Shown: positions 1-6,938 of the stretch, one piece after another
How the letters are laid out: each line of letters begins with the position of its first letter
Position numbering within the stretch: position 1 is the stretch's first letter
NCBI GenBank assembly: GCA_964582085.1
Contig: CAZOPV010000019.1
Coordinates: 1 to 13,524 of the forward strand
Reading direction: 5' to 3'
Length of the DNA: 13,524 nt
From: JADGNF01 sp964582085
GTDB taxonomy: Archaea; Thermoproteota; Bathyarchaeia; Bathyarchaeales; Bathycorpusculaceae
Translations under genes and position numbers: made by a program
Notes under the pieces: generated by a model
Database searches by the model: none
What the model saw: the letters and a program-made list of their open reading frames with translations, nothing else
What the model was told of the DNA's origin: nothing

Positions 1-147
1 TCAATTCCAAAAACAACAAGCAAAAAAAGAAAACCCTCCTAAACCCCACCACGCAAAAAACACGCCCCAAAAGAAGAAAAAACCGCCCTTTTTTCGGAAA
101 AACACCAATTTTTCTTCTACCCAACAAAAAACATGCCACTCAAACAT
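1..147 (-). other. T-tract-rich non-coding edge sequence
   Basis: Read on the minus strand, this stretch holds several separate runs of six or more T's. Archaeal transcription ends at such U-rich tracts, helped by FttA. The open frame across it gives no protein-like sequence. It may be the terminator zone of a gene lying to the right, or simple low-complexity DNA. Confidence 0.3.
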
Positions 148-270
148 ACCCCAGTTAATCACGGAAACCAATTCAGAATAGGATTTAAGGATAAGTGTGG
201 CGCTCACAAGCGCATCCATAAACGCTGTATCAAACGCCTTTTTGGACGCAGCAATCAAATGCGGACCCAA
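148..270 (-). pseudogene. possible C-terminal remnant of a DHA2-type MFS transporter
   Basis: An open frame runs leftward from a TTG at 270. Its first thirty or so residues (LGPHLIAASKKAFDTAFMDA and the hydrophobic run after it) resemble the last periplasmic loop and last helix of EmrB/QacA-like drug exporters, where an 'A..AF..A...A' pattern precedes the final membrane helix. An in-frame TAG lies five codons before the TTG, and I see no transporter body upstream. Beyond about position 148 the frame continues to a stop at 1-3 but encodes only phenylalanine and tryptophan runs produced by T-tracts on the minus strand, so I do not regard that part as protein. The likeness is weak and from memory; chance is possible. 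Confidence 0.22.
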
Positions 271-354
271 ATGCCCCCGCTCTGTCTAAAGCGAAGCCAA
301 GCAGTCAAGTTAACCTCTCTTGAATACATGATTGTCTGTTATTATGATTGCAGC

Positions 355-382
355 GGTGCAAGAAAAAAGAAAAATAATACAA
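355..382 (-). terminator. U-rich tract downstream of the DUF523-DUF1722 gene
   Basis: On the minus strand this reads as T-runs of five and six (TTTTTCTTTTTTC), 65-85 bases past the stop at 443. Archaeal termination needs U-tracts without a hairpin, so this is the likely end of the 1441-443 transcript. Assigned from composition only. Confidence 0.4.
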
Positions 383-442
383 CATTTTATATTGTATTGA
401 ATTAATAGTTTACAGAATCCTGCCTTCAGCACTATTTTCAAA

Positions 443-1441
443 TTATTTCCAGTAGTCCTTCCCAGTGTCCTCGGCAAATGAACTTTCTAAAGCAGTCAAA
501 GGCTCAGGATATGGCTCTAGAACAGACTGAATAGACAAATAATCCTGCTTAAACCGAACAATCCAAGACCTCAAAATGCTCAAATTGGCGCTTAGAGGAA
601 GCCGGCCTGCTTTGTATTTTTCCACTGAATCAAGGAAAAACGTTTTTTCTTCCCGTGAAAGCTGACTTGAAAAGTAACCCATTATCTTCAGCAACACGTT
701 CACGTAAGAGCCAATACTTGGGGTGCGAGAAAAAGCTAAAAACAGGTGCGCCTCATAGTCCCTGAGGATTTCCTGAAGAGGCTTCTGCCCCTGATTTGCA
801 ACTATGTTTCCCAAGATTCTGAGTTCTTTCTGATTGTACGCTGTAAGCAAGTATTTGTTTTCTGAATGAAAACGCACCAAGGCCTTAATTTTTCCAGAAG
901 CCTTAACCTCTCTAAAACTTGCCAATGCAAAGAGCTTTGTCAAGAAATGTTCCCTTATCCTGAGATTAATCAGACGAAGCTCATCCTCAATTGCCAAGTT
1001 GCCAAACCTCTTTAGAACAGCTTCACCGAAGAAGCCTGGACCCCTTCCAGCAAGCGCGGATCTCTGTACTCCATAGTACATTTTCACGTTCTTGAAGCCG
1101 CTGCTGGGCGAGCCTCGTTTAAGAATGAAGCCATCAATATCGTTCAGAGAATTCAAGAAAGCCTCAGAGAAACTTTGCATCTTTTCAGTGAAATCTAAAC
1201 CTGTTGCTGGCTGAAGCAACCGTCGCTCGCCATTTACCAGCACTATTCTAACGGGTTCACGGGGGACGCCGAGGCCAATCTCGACTTCAGGGCAAACAGG
1301 AAAGAAGTTTACGTAGCGCTTAAGTTTCTCTACAAACTCGCTGGCAATCATGAGCCCGTTGTAGCGCACAGGTGCGAAAGTTATGCATTTAGAAATTACC
1401 ACATTAGGCTTCGGGAACTCTCTCACACTCAACCGCTCCAT
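443..1441 (-). CDS. DUF523-DUF1722 protein (YbgA family, TudS-like N-terminal domain)
   Basis: A 332-residue protein with two domains. Residues about 12-150 are DUF523: an 'ISKC' start with Cys19, 'VRYNG' (25-29), 'PVCPEVEIGLGVPR' around Cys50, and 'SPSSG' at 111-115. DUF523 includes TudS, an Fe-S enzyme that removes sulfur from thiouracil, with a cluster held by three cysteines. Residues about 165-320 are the helical DUF1722, of unknown role. E. coli YbgA has this two-domain layout and is encoded next to the photolyase gene phrB; here the photolyase unit is divergent and 125 bases away. The third expected cysteine ('SPSCG') is Ser114, so the cluster may be incomplete or differently ligated. 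Start is the ATG at 1441, with a weak AAGGGA ribosome site. Family call is firm; enzymatic role is not. Confidence 0.85.
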   Translation of the reverse strand: MERLSVREFPKPNVVISKCITFAPVRYNGLMIASEFVEKLKRYVNFFPVCPEVEIGLGVPREPVRIVLVNGERRLLQPATGLDFTEKMQSFSEAFLNSLNDIDGFILKRGSPSSGFKNVKMYYGVQRSALAGRGPGFFGEAVLKRFGNLAIEDELRLINLRIREHFLTKLFALASFREVKASGKIKALVRFHSENKYLLTAYNQKELRILGNIVANQGQKPLQEILRDYEAHLFLAFSRTPSIGSYVNVLLKIMGYFSSQLSREEKTFFLDSVEKYKAGRLPLSANLSILRSWIVRFKQDYLSIQSVLEPYPEPLTALESSFAEDTGKDYWK

Positions 1442-1491
1442 ACAGAAGTCCCTTTGACAAGAACAATTTTACGGCACAGGCTTGATAAATT

Positions 1492-1503
1492 CTTTTAATT
1501 AAT
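1492..1503 (-). promoter_or_regulatory. TATA-like box for the DUF523-DUF1722 gene
   Basis: On the minus strand this reads ATTAATTAAAAG, in the 125-base gap between two divergent genes. A start about 25 bases downstream (near 1468) would leave a leader of roughly 28 bases before the ATG at 1441. Sequence resemblance only. Confidence 0.35.
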
Positions 1504-1550
1504 CTCAAGAAACAGATAGCTATTTCACGAGAGCCTTAACCTGCAGAGCG

Positions 1551-1564
1551 TACTTTTTAATACC
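1551..1564 (+). promoter_or_regulatory. TATA-like box for the FMN-protein/photolyase unit
   Basis: The sequence TACTTTTTAATACC lies directly before the first in-frame ATG (1566). Transcription would begin about 25 bases on, near 1580-1585, that is after this ATG. This argues that translation starts at the later ATG (1665). Confidence 0.35.
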
Positions 1565-1664
1565 AATGCTCTTCTGGAAATTGGAAAAACTAGATATAAT
1601 TCTTCAACAGAATTTAGTTAGCCTATGTAGTTGTGATTGTTTGAAACCTAAAAAATTACCCCAA

Positions 1665-2117
1665 ATGAGCAGAAAAGAGATAGAACAACTGATTAAAGAA
1701 CAGTTCTTATGCCGCATTGCATTTTGTGGCAAGAAAAACCCATACATTGCTCCTTTTCAATACGTCTTCATTAACGGGGAACTATATTTTCACTTCACCA
1801 AATACGGCAAAAAGATCAGTCTTCTGGAGGAAGGTAAATCCGTAAGCGTAGAAATCGAAGCGTACACTCAAGACCTAGATAAATACAGTTTTGTAACGTT
1901 GACTGGTGAATTAGCATTTGTGACAAATCCTGAAGAAAGAGCCCTTGCAATTAGAAAGATAGTTGAAGTCGCCCAGAAGAAAGGCTTATCTGAGAACTTT
2001 CTTACAGCGCACGGTTTTCCCACAGAAAAGGGCTGGAATTACCTAACTCCTGACAAGCCAATTTTGATCGTTAAACTCAAAAATATAACAGAACAAATTG
2101 GACTACAATCACCATGA
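1665..2117 (+). CDS. pyridoxamine 5'-phosphate oxidase-like FMN-binding split-barrel protein
   Basis: From the ATG at 1665 the product is 150 residues and begins 'MSRKEIEQLIKEQ', the usual first helix of small PNPOx-like proteins. It is followed by strands of the form 'IAFCGKKNPYIAPFQYVFI', 'GELYFHFTKYGKKISLL' and 'VSVEIEAY', as in flavin- or F420-binding barrels of the FDOR/PNPOx superfamily. The frame is open back to an ATG at 1566, which would add 33 residues; these lack family likeness, and the TATA-like box at 1551-1564 would place transcription start after that ATG, so I prefer 1665. The stop overlaps the photolyase start as ATGA, so the two are probably translationally coupled. It may bind or reduce a flavin or deazaflavin linked to the photolyase, but the substrate cannot be read from the sequence. 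Confidence 0.8.
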   Translation: MSRKEIEQLIKEQFLCRIAFCGKKNPYIAPFQYVFINGELYFHFTKYGKKISLLEEGKSVSVEIEAYTQDLDKYSFVTLTGELAFVTNPEERALAIRKIVEVAQKKGLSENFLTAHGFPTEKGWNYLTPDKPILIVKLKNITEQIGLQSP

Positions 2118-2782
2118 AAAGTTTTTACGATTCGAAGGAAACGGGAAAACAGATACTTGAAGAACGCGTGAAACGTCTAAATAATTGGGATATAAGAGAC
2201 AAAAGATACGTGTTGTACTGGATGGAATCCTCACAAAGGGTAAAACAAAACCTTGCCCTCGAATATGCTATTTTAAAAGCCAACAATTTGAACAAACCGT
2301 TGGTGGTCTTTTTTGGATTGGCACCTGCATTTCCCGAGGCAAACTTGAGACATTACAGTTTCATGCTGGAAGGGCTTCAGGAGGTAAACGAGGGCCTGCA
2401 GAATATCGGAGTGAAAATGATAGTTGGCGGCAGATCTCCTGAGAAGGGGGCTGTTGAGCTTTCAAAAGATGCTTGTCTGACCGTGGTGGACAAGGGTTAT
2501 CTACGGATTTTGAGAGAGTGGTACAGCTTTGTGGCTGAAAATGTGAAGTGCCCTCTGATTCAGGTCGAGGACAACATTGTTGTTCCAGTTGAAGCGGCCT
2601 CTTGGAAAGAGGAGTATTCCGCAAGGACAATTAGAGCTAAAATTGTCAACAAGAGGTCCCGCTTTCTATCCAAATTTGCGGAAACAAAGCCTAATAAGGT
2701 CTCACTTACCTTAGAATTTGACTCCTTAGATTTGAAAGATGTTTATGGCATCACCTCAGCCTTTAGAATTATGGCTCGGTGA
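2114..2782 (+). CDS. phr: class II CPD photolyase, N-terminal part (frame broken at 2765-2782)
   Basis: These 222 residues are the antenna-side alpha/beta domain of a class II cyclobutane-pyrimidine-dimer photolyase, the light-driven DNA repair enzyme. Characteristic stretches are 'RYVLYWMESSQR' (31-42), 'NLALEYAI' (46-53) and 'FPEANLRHYSFMLEGL' (73-88). The last family-like residues are 'SAFRI', after which the frame runs into TGA at 2780-2782. The C-terminal domain continues in the -1 frame from a GTG overlapping that stop. One extra base after 2770 would join the halves as SAFRI-x-GSVSKVAGF, with no residues lost. So this is either a single-base deletion (natural or assembly error) or a real two-subunit enzyme split at the domain linker. 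It overlaps the preceding FMN-protein gene by ATGA. Confidence 0.9.
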   Translation: MKSFYDSKETGKQILEERVKRLNNWDIRDKRYVLYWMESSQRVKQNLALEYAILKANNLNKPLVVFFGLAPAFPEANLRHYSFMLEGLQEVNEGLQNIGVKMIVGGRSPEKGAVELSKDACLTVVDKGYLRILREWYSFVAENVKCPLIQVEDNIVVPVEAASWKEEYSARTIRAKIVNKRSRFLSKFAETKPNKVSLTLEFDSLDLKDVYGITSAFRIMAR

Positions 2783-3507
2783 GCAAGGTCGCGGGTTTTA
2801 GAGGGGGTTCAAGCGAGGCAAGCAAGCGTCTGGAAATCTTTGTCGAAGACAAGTTATCTGGTTATGCTGATTTTAGAAATGATCCCTCTGTTGACTATCA
2901 GTCGATGCTAAGTCCATATCTGCATTTTGGTCAAATCTCTCCTATTCAAATCGCTCTGAAGGTTTTAGGTGCCCAAGCCCCCGCCTCTGCAAAGGAGGCG
3001 TATTTGGAGGAGTTAATTGTCAGACGTGAGCTCGCAGTAAATTATGTTAATTACAACAGTAACTATGACTGCTTTGAAGGCTTGCCTGAATGGGCAAAAC
3101 GGACGCTTTTGTCGCATAAAAGTGACCCCCGAGAGTACTTATATAGTTTAAATGAACTTGAAAATTTTGAGACACATGATCCATATTGGAATGCGGCTCA
3201 GAATGAGATGCGGATCACAGGTAAGATACATGGTTACATGCGAATGTACTGGGGCAAGAAGATTATTGAGTGGAGCGAAAACCCAGAATTAGCATTCAAC
3301 ACGGCATTGAATCTTAACAATAAATATGAGCTTGATGGAAGAGACCCAAATAGTTTTGCAGGTGTTGCATGGTGCTTTGGCAAGCATGATCGCCCGTGGA
3401 AGGAAAGACCAGTTTTTGGCAGTGTACGGTACATGAACGAAAACGGATTACGCAGAAAATTTGATGCTGATAAATACGTGGCGAAAATTGGGCACCTTCA
3501 AAGCTGA
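2779..3507 (+). CDS. phr: class II CPD photolyase, C-terminal FAD/DNA-binding domain
   Basis: 242 residues from a GTG that overlaps the upstream stop (GTGA). This is the helical FAD- and lesion-binding domain: 'SPYLHFGQISP' (45-55), 'EELIVRREL' (77-85), 'NYDCFEGLPEWA' (95-106), 'HGYMRMYWGKKIIEW' (151-165), 'YELDGRDPNSFAG' (183-195) and 'RRKFD' (225-229). Trp137, Trp158 and Trp165 have the spacing (21 and 7) of the class II electron-relay tryptophans W360, W381 and W388 described for the Methanosarcina mazei enzyme. With the N-terminal part (222) the total is 464 residues, the usual class II size. No critical piece is missing, so the domain looks under selection. In-frame sequence upstream of the GTG is open only back to a TAG at 2764. 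I see no convincing ribosome site before the GTG beyond coupling. Confidence 0.9.
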   Translation: MSKVAGFRGGSSEASKRLEIFVEDKLSGYADFRNDPSVDYQSMLSPYLHFGQISPIQIALKVLGAQAPASAKEAYLEELIVRRELAVNYVNYNSNYDCFEGLPEWAKRTLLSHKSDPREYLYSLNELENFETHDPYWNAAQNEMRITGKIHGYMRMYWGKKIIEWSENPELAFNTALNLNNKYELDGRDPNSFAGVAWCFGKHDRPWKERPVFGSVRYMNENGLRRKFDADKYVAKIGHLQS

Positions 3508-3670
3508 CGATCTAAAAACCAAACAAAAACTTATTGAACACACTTTAGGTCTGCTTAAAGCGCGCGTTTCGAGTTATAATACTTCTTTTGTAATCGATAG
3601 TTGTCTAGAGTTTGGTGGTTTAAAAGATGTTGCAGAAGTGAGTGACACCTTTTCAGAGTTGCTACTCTAG
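3461..3670 (+). CDS. possible small ORF after the photolyase, unknown
   Basis: A 69-residue frame opens at ATG 3461, inside the photolyase tail in another frame, and continues 163 bases beyond it. The part after the photolyase stop ('KQKLIEHTLGLLKARVSS', then 'VIDSCLEFGGLKDVAEV') has mixed charged and hydrophobic residues as in a folded protein, but I recognise no family and see no ribosome site. It may be a gene remnant or chance. Confidence 0.2.
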   Translation: MMLINTWRKLGTFKADDLKTKQKLIEHTLGLLKARVSSYNTSFVIDSCLEFGGLKDVAEVSDTFSELLL

Positions 3671-3718
3671 ATAGGCTAGAGACAAAGCAAAAGGCAACAA
3701 GAGGAATAATTTTCAGAA

Positions 3719-3940
3719 CTATGCTTGCCGCTTCTTAGCTATTTTGCACTTCACTTCATAATCGAGCACAATAAAAGCAACAAAAGTTAGGATAACTCCT
3801 AAAATCAGTATTAGCCACAACTTGTATTTGCCAAAGTATTCGTCAAGTAAAAGTCCACGCGCTTCTGAAAACGAATATTGAAGCAAAAAAAGCGCGAATT
3901 CACTAATGATTAGTCGCTGACCCAAATGTATAGCAATCAA
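3719..3940 (-). pseudogene. remnant of a small membrane protein (possibly DedA/VTT-like C-terminus)
   Basis: A 73-residue frame starting only at a TTG (3940). Its second half, 'LLLDEYFGKYKLWLILILGV' and on through 'FIVLDYEVKCKIAKK', is a clear membrane helix followed by a basic tail. That ending resembles the last helix of DedA/VTT-domain proteins ('..EYF.KY.LWI...'), but the first half has no recognisable domain, and the frame is closed by TAA six codons before the TTG. It has no ribosome site; the nearest GGAGG on this strand (4001-3996 region) is not followed by a usable start. It lies at the downstream end of a decayed minus-strand stretch, so I read it as a remnant; a small intact membrane protein is possible. 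Confidence 0.3.
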
Positions 3941-4158
3941 TGGCGCGAATTTTCCTTAAAAAATTTGCTTAGATTGAGAATTGCCCCAGCAGCTTAAACC
4001 TCCTTCAAATTTTTGATTGCCTAAACGATTTCTTTACCTTAATAACTCTGACTGCCTTGTTCTATTTGAAGAATAGTACACTACATTTTAGGAAAAAGGT
4101 AACATGTCTTAAAGAGAATTAGCTGATTACACTATTCTGAGATTTTACCTTCATTTTC

Positions 4159-4433
4159 TTATTTATACTCGATGGCCTTAGACACTACTAATTCGCCCAT
4201 AATATTTCCATTAGTTATTAACTCGGTCCTTTCAAGCGCTTTTTCCTGTCACATTCCCTCGTTAGGGTAAAGATCTCCACTTTCTTTACTGTGAAATTAT
4301 TTCTCTTCAAATATATTCCAATTGCAGATGCCAGATCTGCTATTCTACATTGGCGTACCAACAACTGATAGTTAAAAGTCGTTTGGCTACTTTTGTGTTT
4401 CTCAAATCTTGGTTTCGTTGCCGCAAGTGACAT
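4159..4433 (-). pseudogene. frameshifted small alpha/beta protein (unknown, Alba-like strand order)
   Basis: From ATG 4433, preceded by a GGGCGGGAT ribosome site five bases away, the frame encodes 'TTFNYQLLVRQCRIADLASA', 'IGIYLKRNNFTVKKVEIFTL' and 'TREC', then degenerates to a stop at 4218. The -1 frame resumes at once with 'QEKALERTELITNGNIMGEL' and 'VVSKAIEYK', ending in TAA at 4159-4161. Joined, the product is about 91 residues with strand-helix-strand-helix-strand order, like Alba-type nucleic-acid-binding proteins, though I do not recognise an Alba signature. The span is one base short of a whole number of codons, as expected from a one-base deletion near 4250. Both parts look like real protein, so a recent break or an assembly error is likely. 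Confidence 0.4.
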
Positions 4434-4735
4434 CGTATCCCGCCCTTAAGAAACTGAATCGCCCATTTCTATTCGTAAAGCCAACGCCGTCTTCGATTTT
4501 TACTTTTAGTTCTGAGACTATTTTTTAGCCACAAATTTTGTGTTGCAAGTTCGAGAACAATACGCAACTAAAGTCCTCATCGAGTTTCCCCGGTTTCCAA
4601 GTTATCGTGATGTTTTGATTCTCAAAAATTTAAACCTTATTTGGTGCTAAATCAGCATAATTCAATTCGTTGTTGGGTTTTTGATTATCTGGGTTATCGA
4701 TTGGATTCGCTCTCAGTCTTCAGTGGCAAAATATT
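4402..4735 (-). pseudogene. decayed reading frame with in-frame stops, unknown
   Basis: One minus-strand frame reads almost continuously here with only three internal stops: 'RLRANPIDNPDNQKPNNEL', then TAA, 'IFENQNITITWKPGKLDED' and 'CVLFSNLQHKICG', TAA, then 'KIVSELKVKIEDGVGFTNRN' and 'GRFSFLRAGYDV'. The Pro/Asn-rich linker followed by strand-like segments and NxT sites suggests a former surface or secreted protein. Its end overlaps the start of the 4433 gene in a different frame. The region is AT-rich, so open stretches of 25-45 codons are only moderately unusual. Family unknown. Confidence 0.28.
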
Positions 4736-4985
4736 CCTCCGTCCACTTTTTCTTTGAATTCAACACAACAAAAAGTTTTTTCCTCTCTTCAGAGCGTCGT
4801 TATAACTAATGAATAATTCTCTATCAAAAAAATAAAGTGGTGAAAAACAATTTCAGTTTAATTTGCAGCGAAGCGAGAAATTTCAGTTGTGGAATTACTC
4901 GCAATTTCTCAATTGTTATTCTAAGTAGCATTTGGTCTCAGAAATAATTAATTATTTCTCTGCATTGAGTTCCTAAGGGAAAATA
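4736..4985. other. AT-rich gene-free sequence before the anion transporter
   Basis: No supported gene. It holds an inverted repeat (GAGAAATT at 4875-4882, AATTTCTC at 4903-4910, 20-base loop) and, closer to the transporter, the palindrome listed separately. A short minus-strand frame near 4720-4790 ('KKKWTEEYFATED') may belong to the decayed gene on its left, shifted in frame. Confidence 0.35.
4940..4959. promoter_or_regulatory. perfect 20-bp palindrome over the transporter promoter
   Basis: AGAAATAATTAATTATTTCT is its own reverse complement and ends 26 bases before the transporter ATG at 4986. Its AT core (ATAATTAATTAT) can also act as the TATA box, giving a start near 4975. A repressor dimer bound here would block TBP, so it is a likely operator for the transporter. 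Function is inferred. Confidence 0.45.
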
Positions 4986-6467
4986 ATGAAAAATTCTGAT
5001 AGAGAACAGCCGAACCAAGATGCGGAGGAGGCAAAATGTCGTTCTTGTAAACGAGTTGAATGGATCACCTTTGTAATGCCACGTAAACTAAATAGTTTCA
5101 TATACTCCAAGCGGAATCTACTCTTGGCGACTATTTTTGCGGTTGCTTCGTATTTCTTGATTCCAAGTCAACCAGAAATGGTCAGAAGAGTGGTAGCTAC
5201 TTTTGTATTTGCAGCTGGATGCTGGGTCCTTGAAGTATTTCCTTTGCCCATTACGGGGCTAATGATACCAGTAGTGCTAAGTTTGCTTGGAGTTTTTTCA
5301 CCACAAGAAGCTTTTGCTCCTTTCTCAAACTCGATTATTTTTCTTATGATTGGTGGGTTAGTTTTAGGTCAAGCCATAAAAAAACACGGGCTTGACAGAT
5401 GGATTGGATACAATTTGATCATCTACTCGAAAGGAAAAATCGATAGACTTGTCCTATTGACAATGTTAGCAACTGCTTTCTTAAGTATGTGGATGTCTAA
5501 CACAGTTGCCATCGCTGTAATCTTACCTGTTGCTCTCTCAATACTAACCGCAATACCAGAGCAGTTGGTTAACCTCAGAAAAAAGATGCTACTGGGAATA
5601 TCAATCAGTACTTCACTTGGTGGAATGGCGATGCTCACAGGCAGCACTCCCGCGATGATAGTTGCGGCTTTGCTGGGGCAAGAAGGAACATTTGGCTTTC
5701 TACAGTGGGCATACTACGGTCTGCCCGTTTCGCTGGGTTCTCTAGCGATTGCCTTCCTCATCTTAAAGAGAATGTTTCCGTCGCCAAGATTGACTCTTAA
5801 TGTGGATGAGATAATTGAGCAGAAAAAACAAACCGAACGATTTACAGGCTCGCAGAAAAGAGTACTATCAATTTTTCTTGGAACGATAATACTGTGGTTC
5901 ATGGGCGGGCAAATCGAGGAGATGTTGGGCATGCCCGCTTCAATATCGAGTGCTGCGCTAGTATCAATACTGGCTATTTTGGTTATGTTTGGGTCAAACC
6001 TTCTCGATCTTAGGGACTTGCAGGCCATTCAGTGGGAGTTGATGTTTCTTGTTGGCGGCGGTCTATTGTTAGGTGAAGCTATGATAACATCTGGGGCTGC
6101 TGGTCAGATTAGTGGGGCATTATTCTCGCTAAATAATTTTGCGCCAACGATAGTGCTACCTCTTGTGTTTGGTATGATTTCGCTTATTTTAACGAATTTC
6201 ATATCGAATAGTGCCACTGGAGCAATGTTGATACCTATCGCAATTGAGACTTCTCGATTGCTTGGAATTACGCCTGTACCCATTGTTATGGCTGTTGCGC
6301 TATCAGCGATAATTGCGTTCATAACTCCTGTAGGTGTTCCATCAACTGCACTCGTTTATTCAACTGGGCGCTTGTCAAAAAGCGAATTGACAAAAGCAGG
6401 AGTTGCAATTGCTTTACCTACTCTAATCGTTTCTCTTCTCGCAGTTTGGTTTTTGCCTCCACCATAG
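4986..6467 (+). CDS. SLC13/DASS-family anion:sodium symporter
   Basis: A 493-residue membrane protein with about eleven or twelve hydrophobic helices, of the divalent anion:sodium symporter family, which moves sulfate, C4-dicarboxylates or related anions. The two repeats each show the substrate/sodium hairpin motif: 'MWMSNTVAIAVILP' with SNT at 171-173, and 'NFISNSATGAMLIPI' with SNS at 407-409. Further family marks are 'GGLVLGQAI' (123-131), 'LGGMAMLTGSTPAMI' (211-225) and 'PVGVPSTALVY' (448-458). The first 40 residues are polar with a CxxC (18-21), longer than usual for the family; a later start at Met31 (5076) is possible. It is monocistronic and converges, 63 bases apart, on a persulfide-metabolism operon, which suggests a sulfur oxyanion as substrate but does not prove it. 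The palindrome at 4940-4959 probably controls it. Confidence 0.88.
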   Translation: MKNSDREQPNQDAEEAKCRSCKRVEWITFVMPRKLNSFIYSKRNLLLATIFAVASYFLIPSQPEMVRRVVATFVFAAGCWVLEVFPLPITGLMIPVVLSLLGVFSPQEAFAPFSNSIIFLMIGGLVLGQAIKKHGLDRWIGYNLIIYSKGKIDRLVLLTMLATAFLSMWMSNTVAIAVILPVALSILTAIPEQLVNLRKKMLLGISISTSLGGMAMLTGSTPAMIVAALLGQEGTFGFLQWAYYGLPVSLGSLAIAFLILKRMFPSPRLTLNVDEIIEQKKQTERFTGSQKRVLSIFLGTIILWFMGGQIEEMLGMPASISSAALVSILAILVMFGSNLLDLRDLQAIQWELMFLVGGGLLLGEAMITSGAAGQISGALFSLNNFAPTIVLPLVFGMISLILTNFISNSATGAMLIPIAIETSRLLGITPVPIVMAVALSAIIAFITPVGVPSTALVYSTGRLSKSELTKAGVAIALPTLIVSLLAVWFLPPP

Positions 6468-6530
6468 ACCTGCTCAACCGGCAACTTACCAGTATTTGAA
6501 ACAGCTTATGCTCTGCCACCAGAAATCAAA

Positions 6531-6938
6531 TTACTCTTTGTCCAGCAGTCCTCTAATATAGGCACCAATGAATATTGATGCCAAGCCAACCAGAATTGGT
6601 AAATTGCCTGTTCCAAGACTTGCCACGGCAGACCCTGGGCACTGCCCTGATATACCCCAACCAACGCCAAAGATTGTTGCTCCAATAATTACATTTCGCG
6701 ACATCGCTGCTTTTCGAGGCTTGAATTGGCTTCCAAAAGGAGGTTTCTTAATAAATCGTGGGACTACGTTAATTGCAAAGAACGTGACAAGTGCTGCGCC
6801 ACCCATTACAAAAATTAGACCTAAATCCTTAATTTGGAGGAAGGATAGCACGATTTCCTGTTTTGTCATCCCACTGTGGGCTAGTCCAAAGCCAAAAAGA
6901 ACGCCGCCTACCAGTACTATAAGATTTTGCTTTTTCAT
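6531..6938 (-). CDS. YeeE/YedE-type half transporter, second subunit (DUF6691-like)
   Basis: 135 residues from ATG 6938, which overlaps the stop of the upstream gene (ATGA). Four membrane helices are visible. Family marks are 'GGVLFGFGLAHSGMT' (11-25), 'FVMGGAAL' (43-50) and 'GVGWGISGQCPGSAVASLGT' (91-110) with Cys100, which in this family sits in the sulfur-relaying pore. The frame stays open back to 7271, but that extension is arginine-rich and lies over the other subunit, so it is not coding. YeeE/YedE proteins import thiosulfate or other sulfur species through paired cysteines; full-length proteins combine two such halves, whereas here they are separate genes as in PmpA/PmpB of the bacterial bigR-type operon. 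The adjacent persulfide enzyme supports a role in moving reactive sulfur. Confidence 0.85.
   Translation of the reverse strand: MKKQNLIVLVGGVLFGFGLAHSGMTKQEIVLSFLQIKDLGLIFVMGGAALVTFFAINVVPRFIKKPPFGSQFKPRKAAMSRNVIIGATIFGVGWGISGQCPGSAVASLGTGNLPILVGLASIFIGAYIRGLLDKE

Noticed and set aside
133..405. Plus-strand 90-codon frame rich in Lys, Arg and His
   Set aside because: No family likeness, no ribosome site, and it is antisense to a more protein-like frame.
1468..1479. 12-base sequence TTTACGGCACAG shared with 12588-12599
   Set aside because: A few shared 12-mers are expected by chance in a window of this size, and the flanks differ.
5028..5051. GGAGGAGG followed by ATG inside the transporter gene
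   Set aside because: The ATG (5037) opens only four codons and is out of frame; the run encodes Ala-Glu-Glu-Ala of the transporter leader.
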